From: Palsa-513 sp036489875
GTDB lineage: Bacteria; Actinomycetota; Thermoleophilia; Solirubrobacterales; Solirubrobacteraceae
Direction of reading: 5' to 3'
Length of the DNA stretch: 64,000 bases
Assembly: GCA_036489875.1 (NCBI GenBank)
Contig: DASXEZ010000147.1
Location: 1-64,000, forward strand
The first letter of the stretch is position 1. Each line of letters opens with the position of its first letter. This document shows, piece by piece, positions 23,670-32,450 of this stretch. A model generated the notes under the pieces. That model was not told the origin of the DNA and did no database searches. It was given only the letters and a program-made list of their open reading frames with translations. Position numbers and translations under genes: made by a program.

Positions 23670-24989
23670 ATGATCCCCCAGCTGAGCCTCGCGATCCGCG
23701 ACGTGACGGTGATAGACGGCACCGGTGCGCCCGCTCGCGCGGGCGCGACCGTTCTCATCAGCGGCGCGGAGATCGTCGCCGTCACCGGCGGCGATGACGC
23801 CGCGGGCGCCGATGCCGTTGAGGTCATCGAAGGGGGCGGGCGCTATCTCATCCCGGGACTCTGGGAGACCCAGGCCCACACCTGCGACAGCGGTGCTCGC
23901 CACCGCACGCCCTGGTACGTCGTGCCCCCCGGCGGCCGGGAGCTGATCGCCGCGAACCTCCGCACCTACCTGCGACGTGGCATCACCACCGTCGTCGATC
24001 TCGGGGGGCGCACCGATGTGCTCGTCGACGCCCGCGCCGCTCAGCGTGACGGGAGCATCCTCGGCGCGCGGCTGCTGCTGTCCGGAGCCCACTTCAACTG
24101 GCCGGCGGGCGCCTTCATCGCGCCGTGGATGAACCGTCTGGTGGGCAGCGTCGCCGAGGCCCGCGCGGAAGCCGAGCGCGCGCTGACCGAAGAGCGCGTC
24201 GACATCCTCAAGATCGTCTTCTCCCACGGCGACCCGGCCAATCCGCTCGGGAAGATGTCGCCGGAGGTACTGCGAGCGATCGTCGAGCGCGGCCATGCCC
24301 ACGGCGTTCCCTCCGCGGTCCATGCCGACAGCGCCGGAGACATCCTCGCCGCCGTCGAGGCCGGAGTCGACAGCCCCGAGCACATGTTCGCGCCCGAGGG
24401 CGGCGAGCGCTGGCGCGAGGATCGCGCGCGCGTGATCGAGGCGGTCAACGCCGCCGACGCCTACTGGCCGCTGTCGATCGCGCTGTTCGAGGCCGAGGCG
24501 CACGCACGCGACGGTGCCTGGCTCGGCGCCCACGCCGGCGAGGTCCCCCAGGAGCTCCTGGACGTCGCCCAAAGCGATCCCGAGAGCCTGTGGCTGACGC
24601 TGTCTGACCGCGATCGCGATGACGCCGCCGCGCGCCTGGAGGCAGCGCTGGAGACCGCGCTCGTGGCCCACGAGGCGGGCGTGCGGATGACGATCAGCTC
24701 CGACTCCGGCGTCTGCGCGATCTTCCATGGCGTCGGCACCCTGCGCGAGATGGAACTGCACGAGGAGGCGGGCGTGCCCAACCTCGCGATCCTGACGATG
24801 GCGACCAAGCACGCCGCCGAGAAGCTCGGCCACGGCGAGCGCCTCGGCACCATCGAGGTCGGCAAGCTCGCCGACCTGGTCCTGCTCGACGCCGACCCGC
24901 TCGCGTCGATCGCCAACGTGCGCAAGATCCACGCCGTGATCCAGGGCGGCAGGCCGCTTCGCGCCGGCGATCTCGCGGCGAGCGGTTAG
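23670..24989 (+). CDS. Amidohydrolase-superfamily protein with altered metal motif
   Basis: 439 residues with the N-terminal beta-sandwich ('VTVIDGTGAPARAGATVLI') and C-terminal 'LGTIEVGKLADLVLLDADPL' typical of imidazolonepropionase/prolidase-type amidohydrolases. Metal-site parts: Lys in 'VDILKIVFSHGD', His in 'SAVHADSAG', His in 'DSPEHMF', Asp in 'ISSDSGV'. The HxH motif after strand 1 reads 'ETQAHT', so the first His is Gln. Hydrolysis may still be possible with one metal. Likely co-transcribed with the cupin gene. Confidence 0.75.
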   Translation: MIPQLSLAIRDVTVIDGTGAPARAGATVLISGAEIVAVTGGDDAAGADAVEVIEGGGRYLIPGLWETQAHTCDSGARHRTPWYVVPPGGRELIAANLRTYLRRGITTVVDLGGRTDVLVDARAAQRDGSILGARLLLSGAHFNWPAGAFIAPWMNRLVGSVAEARAEAERALTEERVDILKIVFSHGDPANPLGKMSPEVLRAIVERGHAHGVPSAVHADSAGDILAAVEAGVDSPEHMFAPEGGERWREDRARVIEAVNAADAYWPLSIALFEAEAHARDGAWLGAHAGEVPQELLDVAQSDPESLWLTLSDRDRDDAAARLEAALETALVAHEAGVRMTISSDSGVCAIFHGVGTLREMELHEEAGVPNLAILTMATKHAAEKLGHGERLGTIEVGKLADLVLLDADPLASIANVRKIHAVIQGGRPLRAGDLAASG

Positions 24990-25075
24990 GGCTTCCCCGT
25001 CCGCCTTCGCCCGAGGAAGCGCTCACGTCGTGGCGCAGCCCGTCGGCGGCCGCCGCGGCGGCCGCCGACGGAACG

Positions 25076-26581
25076 ATGATGTCGATGCGCGAAGATACGT
25101 TGGTGTCGGCGCCCGCGGCGGGAGAGACCGCGACGAGCCTGGCGTCAGGCGCGCGCTCGGACGCAGTCGCCACGCCACTCATATCGGAGCGCCGTGCCGA
25201 CGCTCCCGCCGGGCTTTCGTGGCAGGCGCTGTCGGTGCTCCTGCTGGGCTTCTCGCTCTCGGTCACCGACTTCTTCATCGTCAACGTCGCGCTGCCGACG
25301 ATGGGACGGGACCTGCACGCAAGCGATGCTTCGCTCGAGCTCGTCGTCTCCGGCTACGGGCTCTCCTACGCGCTGCTGCTCGTGCTCGGAGGCCGCCTCG
25401 GCGACGGCCTGGGCCGGCGCCGGCTCTTCACGATCGGGATCGGTCTGTTCACGATCTGCTCGCTGTTCTGCGGCCTCGCACCGAACGTCCTGACGCTGAT
25501 CGTCGCCCGCGTGCTGCAGGGAGCCTCGGCGGCGCTGATGGTGCCGCAGGTTCTGGCGACCTTCCACGCGTCGCTCGATGAGCAGCGCCGCGCCCGGGCG
25601 ATCGGGCTCTATGGAGCCACGGCCGGGCTGTCGATGATCGTCGGGCAGGCGCTCGGCGGCCTGCTCGTCTCGGCCGACATCGCGGGGTCAGGCTGGCGCG
25701 CGATCTTCCTCGTCAACGTGCCGATCGGAATCGCGGGGCTCGCGCTGCTGCGACGCGTGCCCGAGACGCGCTCGGATCGGCCGTCGCCGATCGATCGTCC
25801 CGGGACCGTATTGCTCACCGCGACGCTGCTGTGCCTGCTTCTACCGCTGACCGAGGGCCATGCGCTGGGCTGGCCGTGGTGGTCATGGGTGCTTCTCGGT
25901 CTGGTGCCGCTGGGCGGCTACGCGTTCGCCCGCAAGGAGCTGTCGCTTGAGGCGCGCGGGGTCATGCCGCTGGTGCCGCCGTCGATCGTGCGCGTGCGCA
26001 GCGTCCGTCGTGGCATCTGCATCGCACTGCCGTTCTTCATGTCCTTCGGCGGGTTCATGTTCGTCTACGCGATCGTGTCGCAGGATGGCCTGCATCTGAA
26101 ACCGCTGACGGCCGGGCTGGCACTGATCCCCTACGCGTTGGCGTTCTTCGGGGCCTCGCTTCAGACCGCCCGCCTGGTGAATCGCTTCGGCAACCGCGTG
26201 ATGGCGGTCGGCGCGGTGATGCAGGGCTTCGCCTACGGCGGCATGGCGCTGGCGCTGCTGGCCGAGCGCCAGCACCCGAGTTGGCTCGTCTTCGGCGCGC
26301 TCTTCGTGCTCACCGGTTCCGGGCAGGCGCTGTTGGTGTCGCCGATGTTCCGCCTGCTGCTCTCGGAGGTCCCCGGCCACCTCGCCGGCGCCGGCACCGG
26401 CATGCTCACCACCCTGCAGCAGAGCTCGCTGGCGATCGGCGTCGCCGTCCTCGGGACGCTCGACCTCGAGCTCGTGCCGAAGCTTGGGATCGCCGGCGGC
26501 ACCGCCGTCGTCCTCGGCGTGCAGTCGCTCGTCGCCTTCAGCGTCGCCCTCGGCGCCGTGCGCCTAATCGACCGCCGCTGA
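25076..26581 (+). CDS. MFS transporter, 14-helix drug/proton antiporter type
   Basis: 501 residues with about 14 hydrophobic segments and the MFS motif 'GGRLGDGLGRRRLF' after helix 2 and 'ARVLQGASAALMVPQ' in helix 4, as in DHA2-family exporters. The N-terminal ~45 residues are polar and probably cytoplasmic. Could export a toxic intermediate of the island or be a general efflux pump. ATG 25076 lies 86 bases after the amidohydrolase stop. Convergent with the aldo/keto reductase gene. Confidence 0.85.
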   Translation: MMSMREDTLVSAPAAGETATSLASGARSDAVATPLISERRADAPAGLSWQALSVLLLGFSLSVTDFFIVNVALPTMGRDLHASDASLELVVSGYGLSYALLLVLGGRLGDGLGRRRLFTIGIGLFTICSLFCGLAPNVLTLIVARVLQGASAALMVPQVLATFHASLDEQRRARAIGLYGATAGLSMIVGQALGGLLVSADIAGSGWRAIFLVNVPIGIAGLALLRRVPETRSDRPSPIDRPGTVLLTATLLCLLLPLTEGHALGWPWWSWVLLGLVPLGGYAFARKELSLEARGVMPLVPPSIVRVRSVRRGICIALPFFMSFGGFMFVYAIVSQDGLHLKPLTAGLALIPYALAFFGASLQTARLVNRFGNRVMAVGAVMQGFAYGGMALALLAERQHPSWLVFGALFVLTGSGQALLVSPMFRLLLSEVPGHLAGAGTGMLTTLQQSSLAIGVAVLGTLDLELVPKLGIAGGTAVVLGVQSLVAFSVALGAVRLIDRR

Positions 26582-26598
26582 GCGCAGCGCTCAGGCGG
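26572..26598. terminator. Bidirectional hairpin spanning two convergent stop codons
   Basis: CTGAGCGC (26578-26585) pairs with GCGCTCAG (26587-26594), extended by CCGCC/GGCGG with one bulge. The TGA of the MFS gene and the stop of the aldo/keto reductase gene lie inside the arms. Confidence 0.6.
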
Positions 26599-27553
26599 TG
26601 CGATCCCAGCGGTGTGCGAGCAGCGCCTCGACCGCCGTCTGATCGAGCGGCCCCTCGTCGACGGCGGCGACGTTGCGATGCACGTTGGTCAGGCTGCGCA
26701 TGCCGGCGATCACCGTCGAGACCGCGGGCTGCGCGAGGCAGAAGCGGAGCGCGACGTTGGCGAGCTTGTCCTCCTCGATCTCGAGGTCGGCCATGATCGC
26801 GTCCGCGCGCTCGCAGGTCTCGCGCAGGAGGTCGCCGGCGAAGTAGTCGTTTCGGAAGTCATCGGGTGGAAAGGTCGTGTCGGGCCGCAGCCGTCCGGTC
26901 AATCCGCCCTCGTCGAAGGGCACGCGCACGATGATCCCGACGTCGTGCTCGAGCGCTGCCGGCAGTAGCTCATCGGCAACGCCCTGATCGAAGACGTTGT
27001 AGATCAGCTGGATCGCGTCGACGAGACCGCTCTCGATCAGAGCGAGGGCGCTGCGAGGCTCATAGGGACGAATCGAGACACCGAAGAAGCGGATCTTGCC
27101 CGCGGCCTTGAGCGTCTCGATCGCTCCCGCCCACTCGCCCTCGTCGACCCAGGCGTCGGTCCAGGTGTGGAACTGCTGTAGGTCGATCGTGTCGAGACCG
27201 AGGTTGCGCAGGCTCGTCTCGGTGGACTCGATCACCCAGCTCGCGGGGAAGCGCTGGTCGGCGGGGGCCGGATCCTTGATGTCCCAGACGCGATCCGCCG
27301 GCGGCACCTTGGTCGCCACGAGGATGTCCTCGGAGACCGAGCGCACGACCTCGCCGACCAGCTCCTCGCTGTGGCCGTCGCCGTAGACGAGCGCCGTGTC
27401 GATGAAGTTGACGCCGCTCGCGATCGCCTCCCGCAGGGCCTGCAGCGAGGTCTCGTCATCGGCTCCGATCCAGCCGCCGCCACCGATCCCCCAGGCGCCG
27501 TAGCCGAGTTCCGACACGCGCAGCCCGGTGCGCCCGAGGGTCCGGTGCCGCAT
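26591..27553 (-). CDS. Aldo/keto reductase
   Basis: 320 residues. Tetrad: Asp and Tyr in NFIDTALVYGDGHSE, Lys in 'ILVATKVPP', and His in 'QFHTWTDAW'. C-terminal 'PAVSTVIAGMRSLTNVHRNV' is the NADP-binding end typical of the family. Last gene of the minus-strand operon that starts with SMP-30 at 34.6 kb; only two bases separate it from the GMC oxidoreductase gene, so the two may act on the same alcohol/ketone pair. Confidence 0.88.
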   Translation of the reverse strand: MRHRTLGRTGLRVSELGYGAWGIGGGGWIGADDETSLQALREAIASGVNFIDTALVYGDGHSEELVGEVVRSVSEDILVATKVPPADRVWDIKDPAPADQRFPASWVIESTETSLRNLGLDTIDLQQFHTWTDAWVDEGEWAGAIETLKAAGKIRFFGVSIRPYEPRSALALIESGLVDAIQLIYNVFDQGVADELLPAALEHDVGIIVRVPFDEGGLTGRLRPDTTFPPDDFRNDYFAGDLLRETCERADAIMADLEIEEDKLANVALRFCLAQPAVSTVIAGMRSLTNVHRNVAAVDEGPLDQTAVEALLAHRWDRTA

Positions 27554-27555
27554 GC

Positions 27556-29151
27556 TCAGACCGCCGCCTGCGCCGGCTCGCCGACGGCCTCAGCGAACCC
27601 GTGCTCGGCCGCGATCATGTCGGCAGCCTTCTCTCCCATCGCCATGCACGAGGCGTTGGGGTTGCCGCGCATCGTCGTCGGCATCGCCGAGGCGTCGGCG
27701 ACGCGGAGGCCTTCGATCCCGAGCACCTTGAGGTCGCCGTCGAGCACCGTGCCCATCGCGCACGTGCTCGAGGGGTGGAAATAGCCGAGGGCGTTGGCGT
27801 GGATGTAGGCCCGCAGCCCGTCCTCGTCGGTGGACTCCGGCCAGCGCAGCTTGCCCTTGTCCATGCTCGCGACGGGGTCGGTGGCGAGCAGCTCGAGCAT
27901 GGTGCGCGTGCCCCGGATGATCGGCTCGATATCGGTCGGGTCGGCGAAGTGGTTGTGGGTGATCAGCGGCTTCGCCGTCGGCTCGTTGGAGCGCAGGCGC
28001 ACGGTGCCGGTGCTCTTGGGGCGCAACAACTCGACCACGGCGGTGAAGCCGTTGACCGTCGGAGCCGTGCGCGCGTCGCCGATGAAGGGCCACGGGTTCA
28101 CGAACATCTGCACGTCGCAGTTGTCGAGCCCCTCGACGGTGCGGAGCAACGCGCCGGCCTCGACGCCGTTGGAGGAGAGGATGCCGGTGCCGCTCGCGCG
28201 GTAGCGCTCCCACTCCGCCGGGGTCGCGGCCTCGAACAGGGTCTCCTCATCGGTCGCCATCACGAGCGGCACACCGGGATGGTCTTGGAGGTTCTCGCCG
28301 ACGGGGAGGTCGGCCCTGACCGCGATGCCCAACGATTCCAGGTGCGCGCGTGGGCCGATGCCCGAGAGCATCAAGAGCTGCGCGCTGTTGTAGGCGCCGG
28401 CGCAGACGATCACTTCGCGCCCGGCGTGGAAGGATTCCACGGCGCCGTCGTGCTCGACCTCCACGCCGACGACACGAGACCCGTCGAAGAGCAGGCGCGT
28501 GACCTGGCGAAACGGCATCACCGTGAGGTTCTCGCGGTCGAGGTGGTCGCGCACATAGGCCGCGTATGAGGAGCAGCGCTTGCCATCGGTCTGCGTGAGC
28601 TGGTAGTAGCCGACACCCTCCTGGTCGGGCCCGTTGAAGTCGTCGTTGGGACTCAGGCCCACCTTCAGCGCCGACTCCATCCAGGCCTCGGCGAGGCGGT
28701 TGTCGGAGACGCGGTCGCCGACGCCGACGGGACCCTGGTCGCCGTGCAGAGGTGAGGCCCCACGGACGTTGTTCTCGCTGCGGATGAAGTAGGGCAGCAT
28801 GTCCTTCCAGCCCCATCCGCTCGCACCGAGCGACTCCCACTCGTCGAAGTCGGCCGGCGCGCCGCGCACGTAGAGCATCGCGTTCATGGCCGAGGTCCCC
28901 CCCAGGGCGCGACCGCGCGGCAGGTAGGTGCGCCGGCGGCCGAGCTGCGGCTCGAGTTCGGAGACGTAGTCCCAGTCGTACTTCGTCGCGAACTGGCGAC
29001 CCCACTGCGAGGGCACCTCGAAGGTCTCACCCTCGGCCGGACCTCCGGCCTCGATCAAGAGCACGCTCGCCGAGGAGGACTCGCTCAGTTTCCCGGCGAG
29101 TGCGCTCCCCGTCGAGCCGGCACCAATGATTATGAAGTCAGCGTCTGCCAT
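27556..29151 (-). CDS. GMC-family FAD oxidoreductase (first of two paralogues)
   Basis: 531 residues. FAD-binding 'FIIIGAGSTGSALAGKLSE' at the N-terminus, GMC signature 1 'PRGRALGGTSAMNAMLYVRG', signature 2 'GAYNSAQLLMLSGIGP', and the C-terminal His region 'LGYFHPSSTCAMG' with 'PTTMRGNPNASCMAMGEKAA'. Resembles choline or alcohol dehydrogenases. Oxidises a primary or secondary alcohol, substrate unknown. Close full-length relative at 30819 with the same length in the same operon. Confidence 0.9.
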   Translation of the reverse strand: MADADFIIIGAGSTGSALAGKLSESSSASVLLIEAGGPAEGETFEVPSQWGRQFATKYDWDYVSELEPQLGRRRTYLPRGRALGGTSAMNAMLYVRGAPADFDEWESLGASGWGWKDMLPYFIRSENNVRGASPLHGDQGPVGVGDRVSDNRLAEAWMESALKVGLSPNDDFNGPDQEGVGYYQLTQTDGKRCSSYAAYVRDHLDRENLTVMPFRQVTRLLFDGSRVVGVEVEHDGAVESFHAGREVIVCAGAYNSAQLLMLSGIGPRAHLESLGIAVRADLPVGENLQDHPGVPLVMATDEETLFEAATPAEWERYRASGTGILSSNGVEAGALLRTVEGLDNCDVQMFVNPWPFIGDARTAPTVNGFTAVVELLRPKSTGTVRLRSNEPTAKPLITHNHFADPTDIEPIIRGTRTMLELLATDPVASMDKGKLRWPESTDEDGLRAYIHANALGYFHPSSTCAMGTVLDGDLKVLGIEGLRVADASAMPTTMRGNPNASCMAMGEKAADMIAAEHGFAEAVGEPAQAAV

Positions 29152-29179
29152 CGGCTCCTCTCCTCTCCATTGACCTCGC

Positions 29180-30283
29180 TCAGCTGATCTCGCTACGAAC
29201 CATCGCGGCGCCCTCGACGAGCGCCTGCAGCTTCATCTTCGCGACGATGCGCGGCAGCGGCTTCATGCCGCAGTCCGTGCTCAGGTAGACGCGCTCAGGC
29301 GGCACGACCGCGATCACCTTGCGGATGCGATCGGCGACCTGCTCGGGCGACTCGATCTGCATCGTGCGGATGTCGAGCACGCCGACCGCCACCTCCTTGT
29401 CCTCGGGCAGCGACTTCAGCAGGTCGACGTCGACCAACTCGCGGTTGGCGAAGTCCAGCACGAACTGATCGATCGGCACGTCGTAGAAATACGGCAGCAC
29501 CGTCTGATAGCCGGTGGGGAAGATCCCCGAGAGCGCGTTGCCCCAGGCGTTGCCGAAGCAGAAGTGCCAGGCGATCTTCGCATCGACTCCCTCGACGCAC
29601 TGCGTCATCACGTCGGCGATCCACTTGTAGTCGTCCTCGTTGCCGGTGAAGAGCGGCAACCAGGCGCCGAGATCCTCGATCTGCAGGAACGTCGCGCCAG
29701 CCGCCACGAGCTCCTTCATCTCGGCGTTGAAGATCGGCGCGAGCGCGTAGCTCAGCTCGCGCGCGTCCTTGTAATGCTGGAAGTGCACGTGCCAGGCGAG
29801 ATTCACGGGGCCGGCGCCGACCGAGACCTTCAGCGGCTTGGTCGTGTGCGCGGTGGCGATCTTGTAGAGGTCGGTGAGGCGGATCGGGCCGCGCGTGACG
29901 GGGCCGTCGTTGATCACGCCGCCCCAGTCGGCGAGCAACTCGACCTCCTTGGTGCGGACTGCCGCACCGATCTCCGAGGGGTGGGGCTCCTTCGCGGGCT
30001 GGAAGCCGCCGATGCGCTCGTACATGTACCAGCAGAAGGAGCCGATCACGCCGACGTAGTCGTCGTAGCTCATCTGACCGTCGGTGACGATGTCGAGCCC
30101 AGCTTCCTCCTGGTCGCGGATCGCCGAGGCCGTCGCGTCCTCATAGGCCTCGTGGTGATCGACGTTCTTGAACGCCACGCGAATGTCGCGGCCGTCCAGC
30201 TGCTCGCGGAACCAGTGCGGTCGCGGGTAGCTGCCAACCATCGTGGTCGGGAGCACCGTGTCGACGATCTTCTTAAGGGGCAT
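29180..30283 (-). CDS. MetE-like zinc-dependent methyl/alkyl transferase (C-terminal domain only)
   Basis: 367 residues, matching only the catalytic half of cobalamin-independent methionine synthase. Starts 'TTMVGSYPRPHWF' like the MetE catalytic barrel. The zinc ligands are kept: His-x-Cys in 'IAWHFCFGNAWGN' and the late Cys in 'YLSTDCGMKPLP'. Family members with this size include archaeal core MetE and epoxyalkane:CoM transferases. Lying among GMC, luciferase-like and glyoxalase-fold genes, a catabolic thiol transfer or demethylation is more likely than methionine synthesis. Confidence 0.8.
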   Translation of the reverse strand: MPLKKIVDTVLPTTMVGSYPRPHWFREQLDGRDIRVAFKNVDHHEAYEDATASAIRDQEEAGLDIVTDGQMSYDDYVGVIGSFCWYMYERIGGFQPAKEPHPSEIGAAVRTKEVELLADWGGVINDGPVTRGPIRLTDLYKIATAHTTKPLKVSVGAGPVNLAWHVHFQHYKDARELSYALAPIFNAEMKELVAAGATFLQIEDLGAWLPLFTGNEDDYKWIADVMTQCVEGVDAKIAWHFCFGNAWGNALSGIFPTGYQTVLPYFYDVPIDQFVLDFANRELVDVDLLKSLPEDKEVAVGVLDIRTMQIESPEQVADRIRKVIAVVPPERVYLSTDCGMKPLPRIVAKMKLQALVEGAAMVRSEIS

Positions 30284-30325
30284 CCGTTCTCCAGTGGGGG
30301 TTTCGTTTTCCGGGACGCCAGCCGC

Positions 30326-30832
30326 TCAGGCCGGATAGACCGAGGTCGGCGTCAAAGACAGGTGCTCGGGAAAATCAAAGATCTCAGTCAGGCATTTGAG
30401 ATCGCGGTCCGTTGAGGGATAGGCGTAGCGGGCACCCTGCAGATTTCCCGACTGCAGGATCACGTTGCCCTTGGCGTGGATCTGCGCCACCGTGTCGGCA
30501 TAGCTGTCCACGGCCACGCCGATGTGGTGGATCCCCTCGCCGTGGTCACGCAGGAACTCGGCATAGATGCTGCCGTCCCCGATCGGCTCGATCAGCTCCC
30601 ACTGGACCTTGCCGACCATCGTGAGTCCGAGTCGCATCTCGTGCGGCGACGGGAGCTCGTCCTTCTCCATCTCGGTCACCGTGTCCGCGTTCATCTCGTA
30701 GACGTCCCACGGTCCGATCCCGTACTCGCGCACGTAGGTGTCCATCGCCGCGTACAGATCGCGCACGACGATGCCGATCTGAAGCGTGTCGGTGAACAGC
30801 GGACTGCGCGCGGTTTCGCTATCGCCTGACAT
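30326..30832 (-). CDS. Glyoxalase/VOC-fold protein
   Basis: 168 residues with paired beta-alpha-beta-beta-beta modules: 'DTLQIGIVVRDLYAAMDTYV' and 'GIHHIGVAVDSYADTVAQIH'. The His in HIGVAVDS and Glu in 'VQWELIEP' fit a metal site. VOC members include epimerases, lyases, dioxygenases and glyoxalases. The ATG at 30832 lies inside the end of the GMC gene (14-base overlap), so translation is coupled. Confidence 0.8.
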   Translation of the reverse strand: MSGDSETARSPLFTDTLQIGIVVRDLYAAMDTYVREYGIGPWDVYEMNADTVTEMEKDELPSPHEMRLGLTMVGKVQWELIEPIGDGSIYAEFLRDHGEGIHHIGVAVDSYADTVAQIHAKGNVILQSGNLQGARYAYPSTDRDLKCLTEIFDFPEHLSLTPTSVYPA

Positions 30833-32414
30833 TGCCAACTGCCTCCTCCTCTGAGCGGTCGCCCGCACGAATGCGCTCGGCGAGCTTCTCCGCGATCATG
30901 ATCACTGCCGCGTTGGGGTTTCCACGGATCGTGGTGGGCATCACGGAGGCGTCGGCGATGAGCAGGCCGTCCACCCCGTGGACGCGCAGGTCGCTATCGA
31001 CGACGGCGCCGATCGCGCAGGTGCTCGAGGGGTGAAAGGTCCCGAGCGCAGTCGCGCGCACGAACTCCCGCAGCTCCTGCTCGCCGTCGCCTCGCGGCCA
31101 TGACAGCTTGCCGGTCTGCATCTCAGCCACCGGCGAGTGACCGAGGATCTCCTTGCTCAGCTCGATCCCGCGGAGCATCGTCGCCCAGTCCTGCTCCGTC
31201 GAAAGATGGTTGTGGGTCACACGCGGCTTGGAGGTGGGAACGAGTGAGCGCAGCCGCACCGTGCCGACGCTGGTGGGCCGCGTCACCTCGATCACGATGG
31301 TGAAGCCGTCGCGTACGACGGCTCCGCGCGCGTCCTCGGAGAACGTCGCGGGATTGCAGATGACCTGCACGTCGCACTCCGCGAGCCCGGGTTCGGTACG
31401 GAAGAAGCCGCCGCCCTCGACGATGTTGGAGGTCAGCGGTCCCTTGCGGCTCTGGCGGTAGCGGGTCCAGTGCTCGCCGCTGCCGAGGCCGAACAGCGTC
31501 TCCTCGTCGGTCGCCATCACCAGGGGAACGCCGGGGTGGTCCTGGAGGTTCTCGCCGACCGGCAGGTCCGCGATGACCTCGATCCCGAAGTCGCGCAGGT
31601 GGCTCTCCGGCCCGATTCCCGACTGCAGCAGCAGCTGCGGGGTGTTGTAGGCACCGGCGCAGAGCACCACGGCCTCGCGCGCGTGGATCTCGTCGAGAGC
31701 GCCGAGGTGGTCGATCTGGACGCCGCTGACCCGGCCCGCCTCTATCCGCAGGCGGTTGACGTGGGTGTGGGTGAGGATCTCGAGATTCGTCCGCATCCGC
31801 GCGGGTTCGAGGAAGGCGACGTCGGTCGAGCAGCGCTCCCCGTCTTGCACCGTCAGCTGGTAGAAGCCGACGCCCTCCTGGTCGGGACCGTTGAAGTCCG
31901 GGTTGGCGCGGTAGCCGGCCGCGATCGCCGCCGCGACCCACGCCTCGACGACGCGGTTCTCCGACCGGCGATCGGAGACACAGAGAGGGCCGTCGGCTCC
32001 GTGGAGCTCGGACTCACCGCGAGTGTTCCCCTCCGAGCGCTTGAAGTAGGGCAACACGTCCGCCCAGCCCCAACCGGTGGCGCCGAGCGCCGCCCAATCG
32101 TCGAAGTCGGCGCGAGCTCCACGTACGTAGAGCATCGCGTTCATCGACGAGGTGCCACCCAGCATCTTGCCGCGCGGCAGGAAGTTGCGACGGTGATCGA
32201 GCTCAGGCTCGGGCTCTGAGATGTAGTCCCAGTCGCACTGGCTGGTGAGCTGGCGGCCCCACAGCGCCGGCACGCTGAAGAGCTCCCCATCGGCGCGGCC
32301 GCCGGCTTCGACGAGGATGACCTCGATCGAGGGGTCCTCGCTCAGGCGGGCGGCCAAGGTGGCGCCCGCCGAACCGGCGCCGACGATCAAATAGTCAGCG
32401 GATCTCGCTGACAT
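30819..32414 (-). CDS. GMC-family FAD oxidoreductase (second paralogue)
   Basis: 531 residues, same architecture as the 27556 protein: 'YLIVGAGSAGATLAARLSE', 'PRGKMLGGTSSMNAMLYVRG', 'GAYNTPQLLLQSGIGP' and 'LGTFHPSSTCAIG'. Matches along the whole length with many substitutions, so an older duplication rather than a recent copy. Both kept in one operon implies two alcohol oxidations or two related substrates. Confidence 0.9.
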   Translation of the reverse strand: MSARSADYLIVGAGSAGATLAARLSEDPSIEVILVEAGGRADGELFSVPALWGRQLTSQCDWDYISEPEPELDHRRNFLPRGKMLGGTSSMNAMLYVRGARADFDDWAALGATGWGWADVLPYFKRSEGNTRGESELHGADGPLCVSDRRSENRVVEAWVAAAIAAGYRANPDFNGPDQEGVGFYQLTVQDGERCSTDVAFLEPARMRTNLEILTHTHVNRLRIEAGRVSGVQIDHLGALDEIHAREAVVLCAGAYNTPQLLLQSGIGPESHLRDFGIEVIADLPVGENLQDHPGVPLVMATDEETLFGLGSGEHWTRYRQSRKGPLTSNIVEGGGFFRTEPGLAECDVQVICNPATFSEDARGAVVRDGFTIVIEVTRPTSVGTVRLRSLVPTSKPRVTHNHLSTEQDWATMLRGIELSKEILGHSPVAEMQTGKLSWPRGDGEQELREFVRATALGTFHPSSTCAIGAVVDSDLRVHGVDGLLIADASVMPTTIRGNPNAAVIMIAEKLAERIRAGDRSEEEAVGNVRR

Positions 32415-32450
32415 CCTGTGCTCCGGGCGATCGTCGGCGCGCGTGCTGCA

